Source: Toxonevra muliebris | Lineage: Eukaryota > Arthropoda > Insecta > Diptera > Pallopteridae | Length of the DNA stretch: 64,000 nucleotides | Assembly (NCBI GenBank): GCA_963691655.1 | Contig: OY829326.1 | Location: 143,920,998-143,984,997 of the forward strand | Direction: 5' to 3' | Shown here: positions 36,641 to 47,499 of the stretch, one piece after another | How positions within the stretch are numbered: the first letter of the stretch is position 1 | Layout: every line of letters begins with the position of its first letter | The notes under the pieces: model-generated | What the model saw: the letters and a program-made list of their open reading frames with translations, nothing else | The model's database searches: none | Told to the model about the DNA's origin: nothing | Position numbers and translations under genes: made by a program

Positions 36641-36652
36641 TTTTTTTTTTTT

Positions 36653-36829
36653 GACCGAACGTAAAGGTCGCCTTTTTAAAACTTTCGTTATATCTTCGGC
36701 ATTCACAGTCGGATCTTAAAGTATGATATATCGATGTTTTTGTCTCAAGGATACCAATTTTTTCTCTTCTGAAGTCATTGACTTCAAGTACACCGTTCTT
36801 GTATTTACCCATCAGATCTCAGTTCTTAC
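36653..36829 (+). repeat. Tandem repeat unit 1 (~175 bp)
   Basis: Matches 36951-37123. Shared landmarks: ACCGAACGTA, GGTCGCCTTTTTA, TCGGCATT, AGTATGATATATCGATGTTT and TCTCAAGG.TACCAATTTTT. Unit start-to-start distance is about 298 bp. Confidence 0.9.
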
Positions 36830-36950
36830 CACCCTAATGCACCACCCTAATGTCAGAAAATTAAAGCTCTCAAATAAAAATTGAACTTTTGCTAAGAAAG
36901 TTTTTCGATATTTTTAGCAGAAGTATTTTAAACGAATTTTTTATTTTTTT

Positions 36951-37123
36951 TACCGAACGTAGTGGTCGCCTTTTTATATTCGTCATATTTTCGGCATTTA
37001 TAGTCGGATCTCAAAGTATGATATATCGATGTTTTTATCTCAAGGGTACCAATTTTTTTGCTTCAAAAGTCATTGAGCTCCAGTACCCTCTTCTAGTACT
37101 TACTCATCATATCTCAATTTGTA
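36951..37123 (+). repeat. Tandem repeat unit 2 (~175 bp)
   Basis: Second copy of the unit at 36653-36829, with scattered substitutions and small indels. The spacer includes a near-copy pair GCACCACCCTAATG/ACCACCCTAATG at about 36825-36852. Confidence 0.9.
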
Positions 37124-37188
37124 CAACATGAATAAAAAAAATAAAGGTAAAACCAAATAATGGAAACTTTAATCTATCATATTTCGAC

Positions 37189-37539
37189 GTGATTCAAGTT
37201 GGCTGTATTTTTGGCAAGAAAGAGCCAACTTTGAAAAGAGTAACGAAGGCAAATGTGACGCGCAATGTTGCTGTGAATGAAGATTCCAAATTCATCGGCT
37301 ATGCTATGCCCACTGGCAGCACTGCTATGGGAATCCAGAGGAGTATCGTGGGTTATTTGAGTCATGAAAACTTCAATATGGATCACTTGATTGCGAACTC
37401 CTACCAATTCTGGCTACAAAGGTTGAGTCATTGCGAGGATGGAAAGCCATTTACAGAGGCCATTGCAATGGTTCGTGCGTATTTTTCACTTCAACGTGTT
37501 ACTTTACCTGTACCTGTAAGATACTTCAGAAATATTTGA
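37189..37539 (+). pseudogene. Orphan coding fragment, probably transposon-derived
   Basis: An open frame of 116 codons whose middle part looks like real protein: NEDSKFIGYAMPTGSTAMGI, then QRSIVGYLSHENFNMDHLIA, and later GKPFTEAIAMVRAYFSL. GC content is higher than the surroundings. The pattern (..S.YIGH.TP..GS...I...I..FL....I....L...GCDGT) resembles an uncharacterised protein encoded by a high-copy insect DNA element, but I cannot name the family with confidence. The Met start is arbitrary and no partner domains lie next to it, so it is a fragment. Confidence 0.45.
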
Positions 37540-37984
37540 TTTCGAACTTAAGTGACCACAGTTTCCACAAAAAAAAAAAATAAAGGACAATTAATTGCTG
37601 GATTAAATTTGAAAATTTTATGTTTTTCGCATTGTCGTTTGTTTCAGAGTGGAATCCTAAAAATTTGACAATTTTTACACAAAATGAAAAAATCGAAAAT
37701 ATTGTTTTTTTATTCACACACATTACAATAACAATATTGCAGGCCATGATTACAGCTAGTTTAAAATAAACGAGAGATAAGAAAATTCATTGGATATTGT
37801 TTTTCAAATATTACCTTCATGTACTTATATACAATTTATTGGTTAGTTCATTGGGCTGCAGCGAGGAAGGTAATCGTTTTAAAACAGTGATAGCAAAACA
37901 AAAAGTGTCAATTTCAATAATGTCATTTTGAGTTTAAAAATGTACAGTATTTTAAGTTCGGGGCAGTGGAAATAACAAACATAT

Positions 37985-38295
37985 TTTTTAGGAATATTCT
38001 GAAATTAACTGGAAATATTCTAAAAATAATTTGAGATATTCTCATACTAAATTAGAATATTTTGAGATTAATTAGAATTAGAGGTACTAAGTAAAATTCT
38101 GAAAATATTTTGAAATGTACTAAACTAGAATATTCTGAAATTAACTTAAAATAATTTCGAATTAATTTGGAATATTCTGATATGAACTTTAAATAGTATA
38201 AGGGAATATTCAAGAAATAGTTTAGAATATTCCGATATAAAAATTTGGAATATTCTGAAATTAACTTGGAATATTTAAAATCAATTTGGAATTTG
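37985..38295. repeat. Degenerate tandem repeat rich in GAATATTC
   Basis: Irregular units of about 20-40 bp built on (G)GAATATTCTGAAATTAACT are repeated across the block; the 8 bp palindrome GAATATTC occurs several times. The pattern resembles the ACTTCAGAATA-type units at 48.9-49.3 kb read in reverse. No open frame or known satellite was recognised. Confidence 0.75.
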
Positions 38296-38299
38296 TAAG

Positions 38300-38930
38300 C
38301 ATAAAAACGTCCTCACATTAACGAGATATAAAATTTAAAAACGTCCATCCGACTTCGCTGGCGGAAATATTATATATTATAGTGTGAAATATATAGAATA
38401 TCGTTAGACCCGAAATATTTTGGGAATCGGAGATTCGGAGAATTCGAAGACCACGATATTGAACTTAACATAGTAGGGGTCAAACAAAACCAGCGTCAAT
38501 CACGATGTTTGTTGTGGAGATAATAAATCTAAATCGAGCTTCGACTTGTTAAGCATCATTTGGAAATCAAGTCGCATAGCACTAAACAACGCTACGTATC
38601 TTCGACTCAAATGCGAAATCTATTTAATACTATGGATCTGACCCGAAATCACATCGTGGCACGTATACGTAAATATACGAGACGGATTTTAAGAATTTAG
38701 GGACTACATCGTTTCCCCTACGAATAATTAAAGAGCCCCAAAAATCAAACAATTTAAGCAGGGGACATCAAAAGCTCAAAATGGCAATGAACCAATCATA
38801 CTCTGCAACAGTATTGCCCACCAACAGCTACTCTGAAACTATCAAAGTTTTCGCCGTCCTGGTACCCCAGTCAAAACCTGGAATTGAGCCGTTGAAACTA
38901 AACTTCACTTTGTCGATTGCACTTATGTGA
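38300..38930. other. Non-coding DNA of mixed composition
   Basis: 38400-38760 is richer in GC and may be a decayed retroelement, but no domain could be read in any frame. Confidence 0.4.
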
Positions 38931-38934
38931 AGTG

Positions 38935-39140
38935 TAAAGTAATAGTGGATAGTGCACAAGACTTTCATCCAGAAGGTTGCTGGTTCGATTCCAGTCTTGG
39001 TCGGGTGGTTAATTCTCATAAAACTTCTTATATTCACTATCGATATAAAGTGAATAAGAATTATAAGAAAGTATACCTTGGTAGGCAATGTCAAAACCAC
39101 CGAGCTGATAAAAAATTGACACACAGCGTTAAACTGTAGG
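38935..39140 (+). mobile_element. tRNA-derived SINE-like element (copy A)
   Basis: A pol III type 2 promoter is visible: A box-like TAGTGGATAGTG at 38943-38954 and an excellent B box GGTTCGATTCC at 38982-38992. The region between, ACTTTCATCCAGAAGG, resembles the anticodon arm of tRNA-Glu/Gln-type genes, and the arms around the B box pair (CTGG...CCAG). Beyond the tRNA-like head an unrelated body follows to about 39140, as in SINEs. The acceptor stem is not restored, so it is not a working tRNA gene. Confidence 0.65.
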
Positions 39141-39147
39141 TCCAACC

Positions 39148-39354
39148 ATCGCCACTGTGGTCTAGTGGCAGAGTGCCAGACTCTTGTCTCTGGAGACCCG
39201 AATTCGATCCTCGGCTTAGATATGTTTCTTATCTATTTTTCTTTCACTCTTCCTTTCTTTCTTTCATAATAGGAGCTTTGGCACAATAGATCTTATAGGT
39301 TGCAGTGCTTGACTTTTGAGTCGTCCTTCCTCCAAATAATAATAAAAGTAAAAT
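39148..39354 (+). mobile_element. tRNA-derived SINE (copy B)
   Basis: A perfect A box TGGTCTAGTGG (39158-39168) and a B box-like GAATTCGATCC (39200-39210) lie about 31 bp apart, followed by a ~140 bp body and an A-rich tail AATAATAATAAAAG. Body segment GATCTTATAGGT..CAGTGC. (39280-39320) ending GTCGTCC recurs inverted at 45378-45430, which shows a dispersed family. The tRNA head is closest by eye to tRNA-Glu (TGGTCTAGTGGC). Confidence 0.8.
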
Positions 39355-40160
39355 ACGCCATGAAGCACCAAATCTAGTCAAATTTAAATCAATTTTAGAT
39401 GCATTCTAGGCTTCACTAGGACTACTATAATTTCAACGAGATAAATTTTCTACTATTTAAATAGATGGGACCTAAATTGTCTTTTTGAAATGAAAAACGA
39501 TTTTCTAGCTTTAATTGTTTGTATCATTCACTTAACAACAATAACTTAATACCTAAAACAAAAAAGGATACATATAAAATTCCACACATTTACCACTGTC
39601 AATAAATATTTTGTAATATTTCCTATTATCCAATAATATGTATTTGTGACTCTATATGTGCAATTTTTATTTCCCTCTACCCACAAACCACTTTAGGTAG
39701 GAATGTGATTTTTTTTTCAAACGTGTGTTTGTGTATCTTCATAATCTTTTCAATCGCAGCAATAAAAACGTAATCAAATGATAATATTTTTTCTTTCACT
39801 ACAATTTTTTCTTTTTGTGCATCAGGTTTTTTCAATTTTTCACCTTCCCTTTTTTCGCATTTTCTACGAATTTCCGCAGCTTTGGCAATTTTTCATCGTT
39901 TGCCCGCTCGCAATTGCACTTCCGTTGCACCCCGAACAAAACGAAATGAAAAAGGTGAAAAACGCTTCAAGCTTTTGTTTGGATTAGCGCGAACGAGCAA
40001 ACGAACGTGCAGCAAAAAATATTTCACTGCAAAATTCGATTTTGCTTTAGTTTTTTTTTTTTGTATATTTCTATATTCAGCAAACGAAATATACACAATC
40101 GAAATGTCCTTTCATACATACATAATTCTTTTGACAACGCTTTTTCAACATCATTTACTT

Positions 40161-40182
40161 TGTGTGTGTGTGTGTGTGTGTG
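40161..40182. repeat. (TG)n microsatellite
   Basis: About 11 uninterrupted TG units. No repeat element ends adjacent. Confidence 0.95.
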
Positions 40183-42890
40183 TATGAGTATTTGCTTTTA
40201 AAAATGAATGGAAATCCAATCCATTTTACTTTGATTTGTTTTCATTGAACCGATTATTTGCTTATGTTTATATTAAAGATTCTTAAATAAGGTTTATTTA
40301 TTTATTTATAATCTTTTTCTTTTCTGTATTTATATTTTTTTTATAATATTATTGCTTTGTCATACATTTTTATTAAAAGGTCATATCAAGCGGGAAAATT
40401 TGTATCTTCTTTTGTATATTTTTCGTTGCTATTAATGTTGTTAACGCTTTTAATGAGAATTTTCTCGCAACCACACCCCCACATGCAGCAACTACAACTA
40501 CAAAGAAATAAACTGAAAAGCTGTTAAGTCAGTATTCTGACATTTTTGTCAAGTCATGTTCAGGGATTTACTTAACCGTCATCAAAGTTTTTGCTTTGCC
40601 ACTCATCTTTATGACTTAAGCATTTAAGTGCACTCAAGCACCTTTTTTCAAGTACATATTTTGAATCTTCCTAAGTATATTATAATGCAAAAAGTTGTAA
40701 GAAAAAAAAACCGCAGTAGGGTGTTTAAACTATTAACTGCCATTAAAAACTACATACTTTCTATTCCAAAAAAAAAAAATAATAATATTAATAATAAAAC
40801 TGTTGAAAAAGTTAAACATTTTATCTAAAAACACAATTTTGCTTTTATTTTTTCTGCTTTGTAATGCATACCTAATAATGAGCCTAAAAGTATGCAGGGA
40901 AATTAATTTTTTTAATCAATTCCTTTTGCCTCAATATCTCGATTTATATTACATCGTTTAATATCTATAGATAAAAATTGTTATCTCATTTTAAAATAGA
41001 AAAGAACGGCCCCATTTACATTCCATTTAAATTTAAAGCTCAATGTTTTGTTTGAAAGCATCTTTATTATGCTTGATATAGACCAAACTCCATTTAAAAA
41101 GTTATCCTCTTCGCTGAAAAAGTACACATATGTGTACTCACGTTTTTGTATATTATTTAATTTTTTTAATTTATTGTGATTATTATTCCCGAGTTCTAGT
41201 AAAATAAGGAAACTAATGTTTTCTCTTAACTCTATTACAATTTAAGAAAAATAACTAAAATATGTGATCTTTGACACAGAAGAGGTTAAAGCAAGAGTCA
41301 CGAGAATATAAGACAAATAGTAAAACAGGAAGAGGAATCTTTAACCTTCAATCGGGTTCTTGTAAATAGCAGATTCATTTAAATAAAAATAAGTTTAACT
41401 GAAACACAATCAGATCACAAACTAGTGCCGTAATATCTGGTTGAACTCAATGAAATTGATAGACATATCGGAGACATAATAAATAAATATATCGAAAATA
41501 TAACGTACCTAAAAGCAAATAATGTGCTTTAGTGGAAGCTACTGACTGAGCTGAGCAAGCGCTGGACAAGAAACAGTTCGCTCTAGCTGCCTTTATGGTT
41601 ATTGAAATCTTTTCATAAGATTGTGAGAGCTTCTTCGGTTTTAAATTTATTCAGGTTGGCTGATCAAGAAATTAGAGAAAAAAATTAAATTGAGCTGTTG
41701 GTTCATAAAAGAAGAAGTAGGAATAAAAATCTGGACCCAATTTGTTCTTTGGGTAACCCTTGTAAATCTTCATGGGGAATTTTTTTTCAGAAAAATGTTT
41801 CTTACTTTTCTTTACCGTTTATTCCGTAGGGTCATTCTCAAAAACTGCTTAGGTATAGTGAGGTCGATGGAGTCGAAGAAAAAGTTATTTAGAGTTAGAG
41901 AAAAAGATATTTAGCAAACAATTTTTTGTCAGGTATCGAAAATCGGATATATAGAAGAAATACTATTTTTGGACAATTTTGTTTCCTGGGTATATCCAAT
42001 TTTAACTAAAGGTATTTTGAAAACTTGGCTTTGTGTTGTTAATCCAAAATTAGTCTAAAATACTTGTGGAACCTTCAGATGATTTTTAATTATTGCACAA
42101 TGCTATCGGTCAGCACTGGGACAATACAAGAAAGATCTGATGACAGCGCAGGGCAAGAGAGTTCACTGGATGTACCAATGCATTACACAGTGCAACAAAA
42201 ATTTTATGCCCAAGATTTTCCAACGGTTTTATAGTAATTTAGGATTGCTTTTTGCAGTTTTTCTTCACCACATCCAGTTCTCGCACAATATGGGCCTGAA
42301 GTCGGAAAAACGGGGTATTCAGGGGCTATTAAGAAATTTCTTTATTTCAACAGATACGAATTTTATGTCTGAAGTAAAGTTGTTAAGCACAAAGAGATAA
42401 ACAATTTTTGGGTATTTACTCTTCTTCCATCTCCTACCCTTCCTCTTGAAAATGGTGTTTTAAACCCCCTTTTTCTATAAATAGCGGATAAAACAAAAAC
42501 CGTTGAAAAAACTATTATACTGTTTTTAGAGAAAATATTCCTTGTAAAAAGTTATAGGGGGTTCCAGAACCTCGGAATAGCCGATGCGGTACACTTTTTC
42601 CAGAATAATGTAAAAACCGAATTTTTGCATTAGAATCGAGCCACTCACACGTTTGAAAAACGAATGTTATAATAAAGTATGGTTCAGTTTTCATCCAGTG
42701 TGCAATACTTTACCCACTGGTTGATCTTTGGTGGTCTACCAGGCTGGTATCTATTTTGAAACCAGTAGTGTTGAAGAGTCAAATTACATTAGTTAGCTAC
42801 AGCTCGGTGTTTTAAGCTAAGTTGTATGCGTTTACGCTCACTGCCTATACATTTTCGAATATTCAGGAAATATTAAAGCATGTTCGCCTT

Positions 42891-42938
42891 ACACGCCTTA
42901 TTGCTGCAATAATTACACGCCTTATTGCTGCAATAATT
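42891..42938 (+). repeat. Perfect 24 bp tandem duplication
   Basis: The unit, which starts ACACGCCTTATTGC and ends AATAATT, occurs twice with no mismatch at 42891-42914 and 42915-42938. Perfect identity suggests a recent event. Confidence 0.95.
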
Positions 42939-43384
42939 TTGTTGTTCGCGGTGATGCAATCATTGGAAACATTTTTGGCAAGTCATATAAAGATTTATTC
43001 GAATACACATTTCAGTCTGTTTTTATTAGCTCTCTAAACAGCTCCATAATTGAAAAAATTCGTTCCACAAAAGCTTTGATATTACTCAATACCAAAAGCG
43101 AGTTCAAATATTTTCTCTATTTTTGCGCTTCCATTGTTGTTGTCACACTAACATCAATAAAAGGACACACAAAAAAAGAACATTAAATGTGCACATGTTG
43201 TATTGTCTAAATGCTGCTTTACGATTCCTATTGTTATAAATCAAAGCAGCAAGTGGAAAAGTTCATAAAAGAAAACCGATAAAAATCAATCTCACGAATA
43301 CGTTACGAAAATTCTTGAAGAAAATCTACTAACTCAAGAGATTACGGTTAAAAAAAAACCCAGTTGTTAATCACTAACAATACC

Positions 43385-43386
43385 CT

Positions 43387-43419
<33 letters not shown>

Positions 43420-44400
43420 ATTTAAAAAAATTATAATCGATCCTTTAAAGGCCATATATGATTACAAGGTATGTATTATTATAAGCAGACTTAAAATACT
43501 TAATTATGTTAAAAAAAAATAAGAAATTACCTATTGATTAGATAAAATCTATACTAAATATACAGAGAAAAATTAGAGAAAAAACTAAAATAAACTTAAA
43601 ATTGCATTCCCAGTTAACTAACTTAGTATGAAGCCCCACCGAAAGTAAGCAGTAAACAAGTTAAGTAGTAAAATAAGAGTACTACGTCATATTAAAATGC
43701 ATTCAGATAACTGAAGTGATCAATTAAGTGGTTCTTAAACTTTCTCTTAGACTCAGAAAATGATTTGAGGCTTTGAGGGAGCGAATTCCATGATCGTACC
43801 ACTCTAACGCTCAAATGTCGAATTAATGATTTTAGGGATGAGAATGTTGGGGTATCTTCTAGAACGAGAGAAATGGAGGATATTCAAAAGATAAGAAGGT
43901 TCACGTGTGACTATAATTTTATAAAAAAGAGTAAGCAATCTGGGCTGGATAAAATCAATAAATCGACATTTCAAAAATGTTGTTTCATAAGAACTAATGC
44001 GGTCCCTGTACCCTAATTTGAAGACAAAACAAAAACTCTGTTAAGTATCAACTTGATACTATTGATGCTTATCAAAGAAGCACCAGAGTAGACTTCAAGA
44101 CCATATGCAATGGTGGACATCAAAAGAGCATGAGCGATTCTTGTTCGTATATACAGCGGCAAAGAGTAATTGATGCTATAGAGTTTCTTTAACTGGTAAC
44201 CAACTTTAGACGAGAAACTGGCAATATGTTTATCAAAGCTAAGTTTATTATAAACAAAGCTAAGTTTTTTTTAAACATGAAATGGAATTGAATTTGCATC
44301 AATTACACAATGACTATTGGCAGGGAGTAGATTCCAGTCGAAAAAGTTTATTGCGTCTCAAAGAAAAGATAGATCTGGGTATTGTCAAGTCTACGCAGGT
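43385..44400 (-). pseudogene. Jockey/CR1-like LINE C-terminus and 3' end
   Basis: On the minus strand near 44155-44065 a frame reads RIAHALLMSTIAYGLEVYSG, matching the end of the reverse transcriptase region (..L..P.L.YG...Y.G). After frame changes it continues from about 43870 with LEDTPTFSSLKSLIRHLSVR and VVRSWNSLPQSLKSF, then KRKFKNHLIDHFSYL and a stop near 43693: the common C-terminus R....WN.LP......S...FK..L. The 3' untranslated part ends near 43395 in repeated TAAA/AAATAA units, a typical 3' tail of such LINEs. The copy is 5'-truncated and broken. Confidence 0.8.
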
Positions 44401-45377
44401 ATAGCTTGAGATCCAATGAAAGGTTCGTTACAAGCTTCGTTGCAGTCAAACTTTTTCTGAGGAAAATCTGTATGATGTGATGAGTATCCAAAAATAATGA
44501 AACTATAGGACATTTCATTCTGCTTTGTTAAGCACAAGATTTCCTTTTACTAAGCAAACATTTCTTAAAAAATAAGATTTTAGGCTATGCAAGTTTGCGA
44601 AGGCTTCGGTTAGAATTTAAAGTAACTAACTAAGTTAAATGGACGGAATACAATGGAATTTTGAGCCTAAATATTCCTCGCTTTCAGCTAACTCTAACCT
44701 TATATAATACAATACTAGGGAAAAGTTTATTGGAATGAGTGCAGACACAACACCACAACATAATTTTTATTTTTAATAGCCAAAATGTAGCCAAAGAAGA
44801 ACTTAAAAGAAAAAAACAGCTCTGATACCGAAACAAAAAAGTAGCAAGCATTGAATGTAAGATTAATAAAACTTAATATCTCATCACTACAATTATTAGA
44901 AAAATCATTTTAAATAAATTTAGCAATCATTTACAAAATTTTATCTCTGAAAGCAAAAATTGCAATGTAATAAATTTTTTATTTTCCAAATTGTATTTCT
45001 TTGATTTCCATTTTATCTTTTGCAATCATTTTGCAATCGATTACACTTGCTGCTTACTGCTTCTTTGCTTTTTTTACTATCATATTTTAAACATAAATTA
45101 TATTTTCTTGCAAGAAAAAATGTATATATTAACTATGTGCATATTAAAAGCAATTATTCCACATAAAAAAAAATATTTTCCTAATACAAGTGTAGACTTT
45201 CACAATGAATTGAAAATGTTTTCTTCTTTAGAAATAAAGGAAATTACTTTTCACATGTAATTTGGCAATTTATTTGAGGGTTGTTAAAAGCAATTCGAAA
45301 TGGCACATTTAAAGAAGGTATAGAAGGATACCAAGTACATAAATACTTATACATACATATGTAAATCGGAAAATTCG

Positions 45378-45430
45378 GACGACCCGAAAGTCAGGCACTG
45401 TGACCTATAAGATCCTTTGTACCAAAAGCA
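45378..45430 (-). repeat. SINE 3' body fragment
   Basis: Reverse complement aligns with 39272-39325: TTTGG.ACAA.GGATCTTATA-type start, CAGTGC.TGACTTT, G.GTCGTCC end. No tRNA-like head is next to it. Confidence 0.8.
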
Positions 45431-45875
45431 TATGTACATATGCAGTTATAACTCTTCTTAACTACTTAGTATCTATAATTTGCTCATTTTATTTTATTAC
45501 TATTGCGACGATTTATTAGGCGCCTAAAAGTAGTCATCAACAAAAATAAAATGCAAAGAACCAAATTTATATCTCATGTTACGCAAGTAAAAATTCGCTC
45601 ATTATAATTTCAATTTCATGCCTGACTATGTAGAAGAAAATGTCAACGGTTCAGGGGCACGAATAAAATTCGCTTTACATTTTTTACTAAAACAACAACA
45701 ACAAAAACTCAATAAACATGCACATGAAAGTGTCTACACAAAAAACTGATTTTTTGTTTAAATGAAGATTTTTTTGAAAAAAAAAAAAATCGAAATTTGT
45801 AGTAAAAAATTAAATTACTGTGCTGCATGTACAAAAAAATATTACTTGTTCATATTATATAAGAAATTTAAATAA

Positions 45876-45895
45876 TTTTGCATACTTTTAGGTAC
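45876..45895 (+). repeat. Perfect 20 bp inverted repeat, left half
   Basis: TTTTGCATACTTTTAGGTAC is the exact reverse complement of 46294-46313. The core CCTAAAAGTATGC or a one-base variant recurs elsewhere in the window (near 32790, 40885, 56950, 57000). Confidence 0.9.
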
Positions 45896-46293
45896 AAGTT
45901 AATTTTATTTTGGCATACTTACATGTATTTATGTATGCATGTATTTATTACTTAAAAGTATTAAGTGAAAAGAGTGTGCGATGTTGATTTAAGCAGAAGA
46001 AAAATTACATAAAATAGCAAAAGCAATTTTCAGCATATTACACACCAATATGAAAAAGGTAGAAAAGCCATGCAAAATTGAAATTTTCCTTGCCATAACT
46101 AAAATTTACAATATTCATGTACGCGAAAATTGAATTACTGTCAAGAGTGTAGATGAAAATGTGTTGTGGCATGAAATTTATCACACTGACAGCAAAATTT
46201 ATACGAAAAAATTGTACATAACGTTTGCATTTTTCTTTTTTATCTCGACAGACATCTGCGGAGGTTATTTATGTACAAAGAAAATATATTGGT

Positions 46294-46313
46294 GTACCTA
46301 AAAGTATGCAAAA
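46294..46313 (-). repeat. Perfect 20 bp inverted repeat, right half
   Basis: Exact inverse of 45876-45895, 398 bp away. No 2-10 bp target duplication was recognised outside the pair. Confidence 0.9.
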
Positions 46314-47099
46314 TAGAATATTCATATATTTTGGGACAAAATATCGAAAAGAAATTGTTTTGCTACCTACTCATTTCCATATCGAAAGTATGAAGAGCAT
46401 CGATTTACACAAAGTATCGAAACTAAAGTACCCGATAAATAAAATATCGATACTGAATATAGTTGAAAATATCTTAATGAACAAAGTTCTTAAGTTTTAT
46501 AATTAAAAGAATAAACAAGAACAAAATAATGCAATTAAAAGTTAATGACTAGGACTTTTTTGAGATTATTTTAAATTTTAAATTTAACATAATGACACTA
46601 AAAATCGATAATTTGTGGGAGATAATTGATACTATGCCAAACAGTTTTATTTATATTGAACTAAACAAAGATTTTAGATACCTATGTATATGTATTGTTT
46701 TTTTTTTTTGCTTTTTGTCATAATCATTAGGTTAGGTTATTTAGAAAAAAATTCAATTCAAATCTAGTAGATTCCCTAGTGGTCGGGCGACGACTATTTT
46801 TGTGTCACTCTTTCAAAATGATATAATTCATTATGAGTAACTATCTTATAAACAACGTAAAAAAATATTTAAGATGTGAAAACTAGATTGGGTTTTTGAA
46901 AAGAGCGGGCAAGAAAATATAAGAATTTTAACAGAATTCTTAAAAAAAAAAGCACGTACCCCAGAAATTTCAGACCGGAGAACCCATTTTTACAACCACT
47001 AGTGGCGGTAACGACTCTTAATATGAACCACAACTTTTTCACCCGCAGGCTCAGTAGAGAGACATGGGTCGGAGACAAGGTGGTTAATAAAATTTCTAT

Positions 47100-47470
47100 T
47101 GTCATCCTATTTATTCAGATGATTCTGATCTATGCAGAGGACAAACTCGGTCGCGGTTTTTCTCCACCAATTTGGGTCTCGAACTCTTCTTCCTTCTTCC
47201 TAGCAATATATCAAGCGTCTGTGAGGTTTATTTGGAACCAGTTATTAGATATGATTACTGACATCCAAGCAACGATCAAGTCTCCCTTCCTGGTGTTTCT
47301 ACTACATCATTGACTGCCGGTCTTCGATTAACATTTTTCCGAGTCATTCGCAGATTCATTTATGCTGGGTATCTGATCACATGGATATCTCAGAGAACTT
47401 CGAGACCGACAATTTGGCGAAATGGGGCTCACTGTTTTCCGATATTCTATGTATTGCCATAAAGCAAAAC
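47100..47470 (+). pseudogene. LINE RNase H remnant
   Basis: The plus strand shows a decayed N-terminal RNase H (IYSDDSDLCRG, FFSTNLGLELFFLLPSN) and then IHLCWVSDHMDISENF and ETDNLAKWGSLFSD, equivalent to WVPGHMDIEGN..AD.LAKWG. The GN and the following AD are changed to EN and TD. It is joined at about 47480-47500 to an R1-like LINE in the same orientation. Confidence 0.65.
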
Positions 47471-47499
47471 TACCTTGAGGATGCATAAAGACCATCATG

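Larger units (their letters stand above)
39360..43380. other. AT-rich non-coding DNA
   Basis: Holds a TG microsatellite (40161-40182), a poly(A) tract (40771-40780), and moderately GC-rich patches at 41280-41640 and 42080-42380 in which no domain was recognised. A 24 bp tandem duplication is at 42891-42938. No gene supported. Confidence 0.5.
44410..47085. other. AT-rich non-coding DNA
   Basis: Apart from the SINE fragment (45378-45430) and the inverted 20-mers (45876-45895 and 46294-46313), nothing was recognised. The open frame at 46225-46506 lies between and beyond the 20-mers and has no recognisable domain. Confidence 0.5.

Noticed and set aside
38981..39210. Functional tRNA genes
   Set aside because: A and B boxes are present but acceptor stems do not pair and body sequences follow, so these are SINE heads.
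41280..42380. Moderately GC-rich DNA that might hide exons
   Set aside because: Frames are broken, and no splice-flanked open stretch or domain was seen.
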